In this document: in pieces, positions 23,601 to 32,227 of the stretch
Numbering within the stretch: position 1 is the first letter of the stretch
Layout of the letters: the number at the start of each line of letters is the position of its first letter
Assembly: GCA_019055375.1 (NCBI GenBank)
Contig: JAHQIW010005335.1
Span: 124,001 to 188,000 of the forward strand
Direction: 5' to 3'
Origin: Parelaphostrongylus tenuis
Taxonomy: Eukaryota; Nematoda; Chromadorea; Rhabditida; Metastrongylidae
Length of the DNA stretch: 64,000 bases
Position numbers and translations under genes: made by a program
The notes under the pieces: model-generated
What the model saw: the letters and a program-made list of their open reading frames with translations, nothing else
What the model was told of the DNA's origin: nothing
Databases searched by the model: none

Positions 23601-26600
23601 CTGCCCCTTCCCATAGCCCGTAGATTAGCCGAAAAACAATGCCGCGCATATGTGAACCCCGTCTTACTTTCGTTGTTAGACTGCAGTGTAACCGTCTTTT
23701 CACAAATCAGGCACAACATTGGAATCACCCAAACTTACGCTGCCGAAAGGTCATTTATAGTCCCAGGAAGCAGTTTTGTCCTGAAAGAAATGTGCGTGTG
23801 AAACACAAATCTTTCCTTTGTACTGCAACGTTACAAAAAGGCTTTCTTAAGAAGAAGGGCAAGTAGCGCAGTAGCTAGATATTTGAGCTTTCGAATGATT
23901 ACTAACACTCTTATGAAAAATTCTTGTACAGCAAAAGGGGTCGTTTCTTCATTCGCTTCCGGATTTCTCGTACCGAAGAAAAAAAATAAAATTACTTCGC
24001 CATCTCCTCAGCAGAGTCGCTCGAAGTATCATGACGAGGACGTTCTGTCTCTTTTTGTGTTCTATCATCCCTGAAAATGGCAGGAATTGTATGGTTTTTT
24101 GACATCAAAGTCAAGTCATGCTATTAAAGAGACTAAAACAAGTTTGATCATAATTAAACCACTGATAATAAAAAAAAGCAGTTTCGAACTCTAGAAGCTC
24201 AGTACGTAAAAAGGCCGAGCACAACTCACAGTAATTTGCACCAAAAAAAAAAACACTCATAATACACATTTCACCTGGATGAAGAGCGATCGCCTACACT
24301 CCTTGAATCAGAATCGTGACGTTTCATTTTCTTGCGGGATTTTTTCTCGACTGAACGCGAACGCCTTTCAACAGGTGATCTTGAAAAATGCAGAGGTTAA
24401 ATTTGAAGCTCACCTTAAAAAAAATGCTCCAAACTTACGCAGAACGTTTAATGCTTTCTTTCGACCTCGAAGGTTCACTTCTCTCCGCCTTATCCCCCTG
24501 ATTTTTTCGGCCTGACGGACTTTTAGCTTTCGATTGATCTCCCGTGCTGAAACTTTGGCCCGAATCTAAGTATAATTACAAGTATAATCTGCACACTGCT
24601 TCCATTTGCTAGCAGACTTGTACTAAAAAAAATAGTGCACTTAATGGCATTCATAACGCACAGAATGAACCACGACCATTTGCAGTTCCAAAAATTTTGG
24701 ACGTAGCAAAATAATCAGACAAAATTTTTGATGGTCTCACAATGAATTACTATTGAACCAAAAACACCTTGGAAGAATTGGAAGAGATATTCATCTAATT
24801 ATCTATATCTTGGGAGTATTTCAAAATAGCAGACTGCAATGTTTGTTACATATGCCCACGTAACAACCATAAGCCATGCACGACAATCAATGACACTCGA
24901 CTCTTTGAAAAAACGCCACGGTGATTGTTACACCGTATATCGAGTGTAAAAATTTCGTCGCCGCTTCCTCTTTGTAGTGGGAGATTCCCGAGGAACTGAC
25001 TGAACGAAAAGGCACCGTGCAACTGACGACGATGGAAGGCCGAAACACGTGTATTGCACCGTATGAGCGTCCATATCAGACCTCATGAATGGCTCAAAAT
25101 ACATTGTCAGATTATACTGTTCTCCAACGAGGTCTCAGAATAGTTGATTGCAACGTTTGCTACATAATCATATTTCTTTTTTTTTCATAGTCATTTTCAT
25201 ATTTTTATTCAAAACGCCTTAATACACCTAAGAACCTAAGGTTTCGTTTTCTTAATATTATGCCAACGTAGAATAAAGCTTTCTTTTGTAGGATGGCAAA
25301 TTATAAGTGAGGAAAATTGAGGAGAACTAGAAGATAAAGGGAAGATAAATATCACAAGAGTGAATGCAAATCATAAATATTCATTGGGAGACACAAGGGA
25401 AAGAATCTTACTACGGACCTTTTTTTAGCAGAAGTAGAGCGGGTAGAACTCGAATGACGTTCCTCTTCCTTATTCTCAGATGATCTGGACCGTCGTCGTT
25501 TTTCAGCTAAGTGCATGATTTTCAACAAATATGTATATATCTTAGACACAGAAGAAATATACAAGATAAACGGCTGCGAGATACCCATAAAACGGAAGCT
25601 GAAAACAACTGCGGCAAAATGGACGTGGGAACAAAACGTAAAAATACCTGTCACTGCAGAGGACTTGCTTTTCGAAACCTCTTTTTTATGCTTCTTTCGC
25701 AGTAACCGGCGAACCACTGCGGGAAGCTGAAGATTTACTGGTAGTAGATTCCTTTGATGAGCCTGACAAGGTTTGAACAAAATAGTATTTTTAGAGGAAA
25801 GTATTTTTGCTGTCAGTGCAAAGAATGAAAAGGAGCCTACGTACCAGTCATGCTGTAAAAAAACCACGCTAGTGGAGGGTTGTAATCCTATCACTTTTTT
25901 GAGCCGAAACCCAAGTCTAGGCCTAAGGTTAAGGTTAAGCTAAGCCTAGACCTAGACTTGAGTCGAAGCGAGCCTAAGCCTACATCCAAGCTTAAGCCTA
26001 AACCTAGGCCGAAACTTAAGCCTAAGTCTAGACTCAAGCCTAAGCCTGAGCCTATACCTAAGCGTGCTCTCATAATTTTCTAATTAAAGAAATCAATTTA
26101 ACAAAAATCCTCAAGAAGTTGATGAGACCACAATTCTCCGTATGAGCCAAAGAAAGTAATTGGTTAGCATTTTGCTGACTAAAAAAACAGCGAATATAGG
26201 TTAGATTTCTATTGAAGATAAGGGATAGAGCTTCCGGCGTCGACCGATCCCAACGGAATGCTTCATGTATTCGACTTTATCGAGCATCGTAGAGGGTGAC
26301 TGAATGCATATCTGACCTTTACAAAGACTCGCGATAGCCTATAAATGCATAAAGTCGGTGCTTCTTTGCAAGTCAAAGATCAATTCGCTAACCCCGGAGG
26401 ATTGGCAGGCTTGATCAGTCTTGTCCACGGGAATGAACCATTGACGATGTGTGCGCCGCAGGGCACCTCTAACCACTGCACATGTACTCTTAGTTTTCTA
26501 TACGAATAAAAATAAAGTGTGACGATGGTAACGAGCTTGGCATCACGAAATGGGCCTCGTGTACGTCACCATGCTCGAAAGATCATCACCCTGGACGACA

Positions 26601-27451
26601 ACTGCGCGAGAAAGAAGCACTATCAGTGAAGACGGCCATCCAAATATCCTAGTAATCAAGTGTGTTGATTACCAAAAAATTACTCTGAACAAGGCAGCTC
26701 ATATCTCTGTCATATTTTATTTGAAAACGCATAAAAAGCAGGTCCTTTTCCGTTACACGGCACGTGATAAGAGAACGATTCTTCACGCTAAAAAAGAATT
26801 TTTCATGAGACTGTCTAGTAATTATTTGAGAGCTCAATCTCTGGCCAGTGCTCTACGTGATCGTATTTTGAAAAAGTTCTCTAATAATCCTTCACGAAAG
26901 GAAAACAAGTGCTTCACACGCGCATATTTTTCGCAGGACAGAAACGCGCGGACGATGTTATAACATATTTTCATCTTGAACTTTATACCTCTATAGAAGG
27001 ATGTTTTCAAAAAACGGTCATGTAGCACAATAGACAAAGACTCAAGCTTTCGAATGATTGCTAAAATTCTAGTGAAAACATTTTGTCCAGCGAAAGGGGT
27101 CGTCTCTTCATCCTTGCCGGCTCATGGAAAAGAACCAAGAGCACTTTAAATTTAGGAAATGGAAAAAAACTGGGTGCAGAGGCATCTTGAAAAGCTAGAC
27201 ATACTTCTATCGTTTGAACTACTTCGATCCGAATCGGTCGAGCTGGACGAATTGCTATCGGATCGTGTCTTTCTCTTCTCTGGCACTCTCTTCGAACCAC
27301 TTTCAGCGGATTTCTTCGATCGAATATCTTCGTCTCGCCTTGCTTTACGCGGCGCTAAGGCCGTTTCACTTGTACGTTCTTCAGGATCAGATGGAATTGG
27401 CTCGGCCTCGACGCTGTCATCCGAAGAGTCATGACGACGTTTTATCGACAT
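17615..27451 (-). CDS. SNIP1: SNIP1/Pml1-type FHA-domain nuclear protein, 18 exons, about 915 aa
   Basis: Exons (minus strand, 5' to 3'): 27451-27205, 25762-25648, 25506-25419, 24546-24439, 24379-24275, 24070-23996, 23174-22113, 22055-21996, 21810-21769, 21469-21431, 19207-19154, 19091-18979, 18885-18825, 18755-18683, 18612-18509, 18371-18219, 18164-18048, 17747-17615. All junctions are GT-AG and keep phase except for one extra base inside exon 2. The C-terminal third matches SNIP1 closely: a segment with AEDTN and YNEPPEA, then an FHA domain (about residues 785-885) with the family's RWRLYPFKG, IHRQSAYLIGR, DHPSCSKQHAV, PYIIDLGSSNGT and KIEPQR blocks and KEKDVLKFGFSSRE. The GR, S-x-x-H and SNGT phosphopeptide-binding residues are all present. 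The N-terminal 600 or so residues are RS/RD-rich and lysine-rich. Known family role: SNIP1 (yeast Pml1, RES complex) works in spliceosome activation and in small-RNA and signalling contexts in the nucleus. Human SNIP1 is roughly 400 aa, so this protein is about twice as long. Exon 13 could end at 18831 instead of 18825. Confidence 0.93.
18048..18371 (-). CDS. SNIP1: FHA-domain exons 16 and 17 of the SNIP1-type gene
   Basis: Two exons, 18371-18219 and 18164-18048, are separated by a 54-base intron that stays open in frame and therefore looks like an insertion in the FHA domain if it is not spliced out. The exons hold the hallmark FHA residues: Gly-Arg of strand 3 (LIGRD), the Ser-x-x-His of the phospho-binding loop (SKQH) and the Asn-Gly of the SNGT loop. 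Human SNIP1 runs straight across the position of this intron. Confidence 0.92.
19308..21285. mobile_element. RTE fragment lodged between two inverted MITE-like ends
   Basis: The left end (19308-19410, beginning ACCCTTTAGGGACCATGG) and right end (21185-21285, closing with CCACGGTCCCGAAATG) are inverted copies of one repeat family. The family is also seen at 29945-30120 and 56935-57090. The RT ORF and a CT-rich repeat at 19500-19700 lie between them. The simplest reading is that the RTE inserted into an older MITE copy inside the intron. Confidence 0.55.
19777..21165 (-). CDS. RTE-type non-LTR retrotransposon reverse transcriptase, 5'-truncated
   Basis: A continuous 462-residue ORF inside the 2.2-kb intron between SNIP1-type exons 10 and 11, on the same strand as the host gene. 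From the N-terminus it shows the RT fingers (NYRPICLLSVVYKLFTR), motif A (TFIDLKKAFDSVETEA), motif B (RGVRQGDTISPKLFTATL), the catalytic FADD box (LRFADDIVLI) and the RTE-type C-terminal region (RWAGHVMRFNDNRW, GRPLTRWSDFFTKA, REKWKSCW). The apurinic endonuclease domain that RTE elements carry upstream is missing. The first residues read from a TTG and are probably not a true start. No internal stop is present, so the insertion looks young. It is unlikely to move by itself without the endonuclease. Confidence 0.9.
   Translation of the reverse strand: MRCSDCIIVVIFTLIAAYHDIGNYRPICLLSVVYKLFTRVILNRIDRTLDEGQPCEQAGFRKGFSTMDHIHTITRLIEVSREYKQPLCLTFIDLKKAFDSVETEAVIEALDNQGVPTRYIMILRELYKDFTTRISPFYNNITIDVRRGVRQGDTISPKLFTATLQNVMRTLEWDEMGVKIDGRQLNHLRFADDIVLITPNISQAERMLTDFDNACGKIGLQLNLTKTMFMRNGWVSNAPFTLNGTTISECSSYIYLGREINMMNDLAPELSRRKRAAWGTFKSIEDVVKRTKNIRLRAHLFDSTIIPALTYAAETWSLRKQDERSLAVIERAVERSMLGVSRISQMRQRIRTSDLRQRSKIRDAVLHARISKIRWAGHVMRFNDNRWTRAVTDWIPRDVKRSKGRPLTRWSDFFTKAMEERYDAQRIPRARRTHWAILARDREKWKSCWYPLESLDDQRDDR
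22113..23174 (-). CDS. SNIP1: RS-rich giant exon 7 of the SNIP1-type gene
   Basis: This 1,062-base exon codes for about 354 residues made mostly of Lys, Arg, Ser, Asp and Glu. It opens with a run of polylysine blocks, continues with RSRS and SPxRR motifs typical of RS-domain splicing proteins, and contains a 27-base tandem repeat (see the repeat entry). An apparent stop at 22111-22109 is not reached: the donor GTGAGC at 22112 joins TC to G of the next exon at 22055 to make a serine codon. The acceptor precedes 23174. The first in-frame ATG lies well inside the exon, so an ORF-only annotation would wrongly start the protein there. Confidence 0.9.
22231..22338 (-). repeat. 27-base coding tandem repeat, about four units
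   Basis: Four successive 27-base units code for nine-residue repeats of the pattern D-S-R-D-R-R-R-R-D inside the RS exon of the SNIP1-type gene. The units differ at synonymous and a few replacement positions (GDS, DDS, RK), so they are not identical recent duplicates. Confidence 0.8.
23252..23968. mobile_element. Long-TIR element filling SNIP1 intron 6
   Basis: About 715 bases with inverted ends. The left arm runs from CTTTCGCTGCACAA through AATCAATCGAAAGCTCAAAT; the right arm ends with GTACAGCAAAAGGGG. It occupies nearly all of the 821-base intron between exons 6 and 7. Related copies with the same arms lie at 26770-27108, 32228-32960 and 61538-62398. No transposase reading frame was recognised. 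Confidence 0.7.
25017..25064 (+). ncRNA. Hammerhead ribozyme copy, weakened stem II, antisense in SNIP1 intron 3
   Basis: Stem I is a perfect GTGCAA/TTGCAC pair (25017-25022 with 25054-25059). The core CTGACGA is at 25023-25029 and GAA at 25042-25044, followed by the short stem III ACACGTGT and H17 = A at 25053. Stem II (25030-25041) has lost its first pair (C opposite C). The flank carries the shared arm CAGACCTCATGA then GGCTCAAA. The ribozyme strand is opposite to the host gene. Confidence 0.65.
25900..26070. repeat. Degenerate interstitial telomere-like repeat
   Basis: About 165 bases composed largely of GCCTAA and close variants (GCCTAG, ACCTAG, GTTAAG), the complement of the nematode telomere unit TTAGGC. 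It lies in intron 1 of the SNIP1-type gene. The variants make it an old or slipped array rather than a fresh telomere addition. It also creates a spurious Leu-Gly-rich open frame on the minus strand. Confidence 0.75.
26225..26480 (-). repeat. SINE family A copy in SNIP1 intron 1
   Basis: Reverse-complement copy with GCGTCGACCGATCCCAACGG, ACTCGCGATAGCC and GCAGGGCACCTCTAACCACT. Confidence 0.6.
26770..27108. mobile_element. Short copy of the long-TIR element in SNIP1 intron 1
   Basis: The inverted arms are recognisable at 26785-26900 (CTCAATCTCTGGCCAGTGC) and 26993-27108 (GATTGCTAAAATTCTAGTG, CCAGCGAAAGGGGTCGT). The internal part is mostly deleted relative to the copy at 61538-62398. Confidence 0.6.
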
Positions 27452-27470
27452 AACTCTAAAAGAAATACAT
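27449..27470 (-). promoter_or_regulatory. Probable spliced-leader acceptor and start codon of the SNIP1-type gene
   Basis: Reading the minus strand, a pyrimidine-rich TTTCTTTTAG acceptor ends 4 bases before the ATG at 27451-27449. No cis donor in the same frame is needed upstream. In nematodes an acceptor this close to the first ATG is the usual sign of SL1 trans-splicing. The sequence shows the acceptor; the trans-splicing is inferred. Confidence 0.65.
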
Positions 27471-28252
27471 TAGACTAATTAGGCTCAAAACCGAAGGTTG
27501 GCGAAAACAGAGAGATAAAGAACACGGTGGGAAATTCCGACCGAAAATCTGCCAACCTTGGCGTTTTCAATAATTTCTAGAATATTAGGTCGTTCCATAA
27601 GTTTTGGCAGTGTAGAATTAAACACTGAAGATAATCCAGAAGTAAATGGAATTGTATGGTTTTGGTATCGTTCAATTGCGCATTTTGTCGCGAATATTTC
27701 GGTATACAACTTGCCTAGACTTGTTTCGAGACAGAACAGTTCTAGGGACAGATTCGCTTACTGCTCATGCACGAATGGCGCGTGGGGAAAAATGCTAATG
27801 AAGCGGACGGCCCAAGCGTGACTGCTATTCCAGACTGTTCTCTCCAGAGAGCAGTCCCAGGAATAAATTCGCTTAATACTCACGCACGAATGGCGCGTAG
27901 GGAAAAATGCTGGTGAAGCGACGCGTAAGATGAGAATGGAACTTCTTGTGGACGGCCCAAGCCTGACTGATCTTCCAGACTGTTCTCTCCAGCTTTGAAC
28001 TTCACGAACCACTTCCTTACCGTCCCTTCTGCAACCGTACCATCGTCCCAAGACCCACTAACCTTTGCGCGCCGATTCATTAGCATTTTTACCTGACGCG
28101 CCTTTCGTGCATAAGTAGTAAGCGAATTTGTTCCCACGACAGCTTCATCTTAAAACTAGTATAGGCAAGTTGTATAATAAATTGTTCGCAATGTGCAATT
28201 GAACGATACTAAAATCATGCAATTATAGTTACTTCTGGGTGATAAACTTAGT

Positions 28253-28690
28253 CATATCTTTCGTTTCGAGTGTTTTCCTAAGACCACAGCTCGAATTTCG
28301 ATATGCCTGGTAATCATTTTTTGAGCCACGCATATCAGTGATCTGTCAAGGAGGACTGACTTATAGAGCACGATACACGTGTTGCGATCTTGCGATCTCA
28401 TCAGTCGGCAGTTACCCTTTCTCGTCTTTTGCCAATCCTGTGTGGGTGCTCCAGTCCTCACACTACGAGTCAGCGACGACGAAAGTTTTACACTCTATGT
28501 TCCAGTGAATTATCACCGAACACAGAGCGTTATACACTCGAATGTTCTTGGCTAGTATATTTAATATATCATATCTTTCGTTTCGAGTGTTTTCTTAAGA
28601 CCACAGCTCGAATTTCAATATGCCTGGTGGTATTTTTGAGCCAGAGATAGACCACTGACGTGCGTGGCTCAAAAATAATTACCAGGCATA
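28253..28690. mobile_element. Tandem ends of hammerhead-family elements
   Basis: Two left ends of the family, each with CTTTCGTTTCGAGTGTTTTC followed by AAGACCACAGCTCGAATTTC, occur at 28258 and 28570. The second is followed almost at once by its inverted right arm (28650-28690). The first is followed by the decayed ribozyme at 28366-28412. The pair interrupts the foldback mariner. Confidence 0.6.
28366..28412 (-). ncRNA. Decayed hammerhead ribozyme with perfect stem II
   Basis: On the minus strand CTGATGA is followed by stem II GATC-GCAA-GATC, then GCA in place of GAA (A13 to C), the stem III ACACGTGT, H17 = A, and a stem I that keeps only three pairs. It lies inside the nested region of the foldback mariner at 27586-28742. 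Confidence 0.6.
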
Positions 28691-28889
28691 ATGATAAATT
28701 TGGTGTTTATTTCTCCAGTGTCAAAACTTATGGAACGACCTAATAAATTGCATCCTAAGAACCTCGCGTTTGGTCGTCAAAAAGAAGAAAATGAAAAATT
28801 ATTGAAGGAGGAAATGTTCAGAAACGTTTGAAAATTTCAGAACAATGTGACGAAACACAACATAGTAACCACTCGAAGATGCAATAAAG

Positions 28890-29185
28890 GATACAGCTCT
28901 TCTCAGCGTCGATCAATCACTCAGGGATGCGCCATGCATTCGATTCAATTCGTAGCATCATAGAGCTGACTGAATGCATACCTCGCCTGTGAAATGACTC
29001 GCGATGCCAGTAATACATCAACAGAGCGCTGTCATCCTCCCAGATAGATGTGATTCTAATTCACCGCCTCTCGGGGACGGATAGAAGGCTTGGTGAGCGT
29101 TGCGAGCGGGGTCGAACCACCGAGTATCGATTGGTCGACCACGTGTTGCACACGGCACCTCTAACCACTGCGCTACACGCGCTTT
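28890..29185 (-). repeat. SINE family A copy
   Basis: Reverse-complement copy with AGCGTCGATCAATCACTCAG, CTCGCGATGCC and CACGGCACCTCTAACCACTG. The middle is shortened. Confidence 0.6.
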
Positions 29186-29604
29186 TAAACAAAGAAAAGC
29201 CTATTAAACCGAAGAAAGCCTGAAAAGCTGGAACATTTACGGAATATTTCCTTCTCTGACGTTCCTGGCGGCGTACCGGCGATTGTTTCGGCTTCCAGCG
29301 GAACGTTTTCGCCCATATTAAAATCGGCACGGTGTAATTAACAATTTATGACAATATAAGTAATCTTAAGAAAAAAAATAAAAAAAAAACCGACTACAAT
29401 TGGAAAAAAGCGCGTTGTAAATATGAAAATTATCCGAACGAATAGACTGAATCACTAAAAAGTAAGCTTCGCAGTTGTTGCCTGTTCCCTCGTAGGCTCT
29501 AAATGTCAGCGTCCTCCCCATTTCCTTACTACGGAGTGTTCCATGAATGTCCCTATTGATTAGCCCACTTAGTACTCCTGCTTCAGGAGCAAGTACCGTC
29601 ACCT

Positions 29605-29700
29605 GGAAGACATAGCTCAGTGGATAGTGACGCTGTGTATCAGAAAACGATCGGCAGAAGCGGTATGCTGGTTCGATCCCCTCCCTCAACACTATCATGC
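29605..29700 (+). repeat. tRNA-like pol III promoter remnant
   Basis: TAGCTCAGTGG (29609) is a perfect A box and GGTTCGATCCC (29673) a good B box. However, no 7-bp acceptor stem or CCA-side match can be drawn and the anticodon arm is not convincing. Probably a tRNA-derived repeat. Confidence 0.5.
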
Positions 29701-29944
29701 AACTCTCTTTGATTCGGTCACCTCCGAGATGGCAAGGAGCTCGACTCGATCAGAGTTCTGCAACATAAACAAGACGAAATCCTCAAGCAGCAGCCACAGG
29801 AACACGTGAAATGTCCGGAGACCTCTGTGAAGGATGAATCTAAGGAAGACCGAACGTAAGAAGTACTGAGATCTGCACAGAAAACTGTGATGACGGGTCG
29901 TGTAAATTGCAATAAATCATAGAGGGAAAAAACAAAATTTTCTA

Positions 29945-30120
29945 TTAACCCTTTCGGGACCGTAGACCTATACCCTCTACACCTCTAACTGGCAACTTTA
30001 GACGATCTGCCCCACTTCCTCTGCATCTCTAACCCCAGCGTGCTACGTTCAACGAGGGCACGCTGCTGAGTAAAACAGTGGCATGCTGCTGCGTCTAACA
30101 ATGGCGCGCTGGGGGTACTT
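29945..30120. mobile_element. MITE-like copy of the CGGGACC family
   Basis: Begins ACCCTTTCGGGACCGTAGAC and ends with GCGCGCTGGGGGTAC. It shares ATCTCTAACCCCAGCGTG with the copy at 56.9 kb. The right terminal repeat is not clear. Confidence 0.5.
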
Positions 30121-30860
30121 ATTTGCTTCTTAGTTATAAGTCGAAAGCCGGCTTTTCAAACCTAATCAGTACCAATTAATTATATTTTGATTAAAAATTT
30201 TATACGACCGACTGTTTCAAAGTTTTCGTCTTCTTCAGAGCCCTTGATTCGAGAAGACGATCTGAGAAGTCATTCTCAATAGCCACAGATTGGAGCGTAA
30301 CGCCGTTGTATTGAAAATCACTTAGGCGATTTGATACAGACATCTCAGCTCTACGTGCTCTTCGAGTTGCAGCACAACTTACTTCCTTCGTTGTCTTGTA
30401 ACGGCCATGCATGAAGGTGGTCGAATTTCTGTCTGAGTTGGCTTGCGTGTTGGGGATTTGTCTTCTCCCCGCAGTGACATGGACGAATGCTGGTTGAGAG
30501 TAATTTTTCGCGTAATCCAAAAACAGTCGGCTGGAGTGCTCTCAAGTGATCACCATAAGCATCGCCGACTCTTGTGGACCACAGTGTTCTCTGCTGCCAT
30601 GCAATTTAGCCTTTCCAGAACGACAGCGATTGATCAACCGAGTAGAGACGATAAAACAAGTCGAACCTGCCTTCGACCAGCAGACTTCGGGGACATGGTG
30701 AGCTGAGGACCAAGGAACAAAGTTAACCTAAGGATTGTCTGGGAAACGATACTCAACCGTGAATGAGCATGTTGATTTTGAGAGAAAGCAGCAGATGTTG
30801 AAGCACCCAAATCCAAATGAAAACCCAATTGCCTCCATGGTTAACGCTTGCAAATAGCTT
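30121..30860. other. No gene recognised
   Basis: A minus-strand frame at 30200-30520 (106 codons) ends in a segment related to 49220-49270 just behind an RTE relic (CTTCAGAGCCC), so it is probably repeat-derived. Confidence 0.35.
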
Positions 30861-31042
30861 GTAAGAATCTTTGACCAGTCAGTGAGAGGTATGACATATC
30901 CAATGATATCAGCCAAGAGCAATCGAGTGTAATACACTGCCATTCAGTGATATTTTCGATTAATGGCACGTTTAAAATGTTCGTCGTCGCCAACTCTATA
31001 TAGGAATCTGAGCTGTCCCAAGAGGATTGATTGAAGACGGAG

Positions 31043-31108
31043 GGTACTGCCCGACTGACGAGGTTGTCAAGGCCGAAACACGTGTACGTGCAACGGGCTC
31101 CGTAAGTT
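31043..31108 (+). ncRNA. Partly decayed hammerhead ribozyme
   Basis: The core CTGACGA (31055-31061) and CGAAACACGTGTA (31074-31086) are complete and stem II can form GG/CC plus two G-U pairs. Seven extra bases separate H17 from the CGGGC that would close stem I with GCCCG. The right arm (31125-31200) has GGCTCAAA and the long family end ACCACGCTCAA in inverse. Confidence 0.6.
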
Positions 31109-31209
31109 GCCCCACTACAGACCACGTGCTTGGCTCAAAAAATGATTATGAGGCATATTGAAAGTTGAGCGTGGTCTTAGAAACACTCGAAACAAAAGGA
31201 CTGTTAAGA

Positions 31210-32227
31210 AACTCCATCACAAGAACACTCTTTCAACCGAGCAATATAATTTGGATTTGAGCTACGAGCCAGATCTATTCTACTTGATTTTTTTGATTGG
31301 CTTGACTTATTCTCGCTTTTCAAGATTATCTTCCCAGACGTTTCAATCATCTGAGTGCACTGGAGAAAAGAAAAACTCACTGTAATGATGTCGCTTATAC
31401 AGGATTCATTCAATCTAGAGAATGTGTACACCTTACAATGGTTGGACAGCGAATATAGAATAGCTGATTTGATTGGTCTTGCTCTATACCTGTCAACTAT
31501 AGATGCTCGACTTCACCTAATTTGTCACGTGGAATTCCTACTCGTGCGTGTATGGCACAGTGAAGCTCTGGATGTTGGGTTCAAGCCTTTATATAGCAGT
31601 AACGATACGACAGTACCAGATCAATACGAAGAAAATTACGACAACAAGGTCAACAAACGGGATTATGGTGGTGTTTAAGAGGTTATCTAGAAGTGAGAGA
31701 GCATCTTTGCCATAGGTTAGTGGAGTTACACGATGTCAGGATGATATAGAACACAGAAGCGGTAGTACAGGAGTTTGACAAATCAGATTCGATATAGATG
31801 ATGTGACGGTCTTGACTTATGATAGCAGTGCAATGAGATCAACAGATGTACGCACAACAAGTATTAACACGGTCATCGTCAAGGCTGTCAAATCCTTAAA
31901 TAAGTCATAATAGTAATGAAGATGAGGTCTTTGCGAATTAATTGGTTTTTTTCTTGCACAGATCACACATCTACATCAGCTGATATTACGGATTTAAGGG
32001 CAAAGTAATATCAAAGAAATAAATTAAAGTGGTAGTAGTACTTTTCGTTAATTTACTTCAAGCATAAGGACTGCGAATGATGATCGTTATAACAATCCGT
32101 AGCGGCTATATAGGGTTTGAGGATAATTCCATTATTTCGATTAAGAGTGCAAGAAAATATTTTAATATACGCAAGTCGAGGGAAAATAAGCGGATGCGAT
32201 TAATACGGTTCTTTTCCATTATCCGGG
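31210..32227. other. No gene recognised
   Basis: A 107-codon plus frame at 31355-31678 has no family resemblance that I can see. The rest is AT-rich. Confidence 0.35.

Larger units (their letters stand above)
27586..28742. mobile_element. Foldback mariner-derived element with nested insertions
   Basis: It begins TTAGGTCGTTCCATAAGTTT and ends AAACTTATGGAACGACCTAA. The mariner N-terminal block (GAATGGCGCGTAGGG) appears in two sense copies and one antisense copy between 27740 and 28140. Hammerhead-family ends occupy 28253-28690. It lies 135 bases upstream of the SNIP1-type start codon. Confidence 0.7.

Noticed and set aside
25891..26073. Leu-Gly repeat protein on the minus strand
   Set aside because: It is the translation of the telomere-like repeat.
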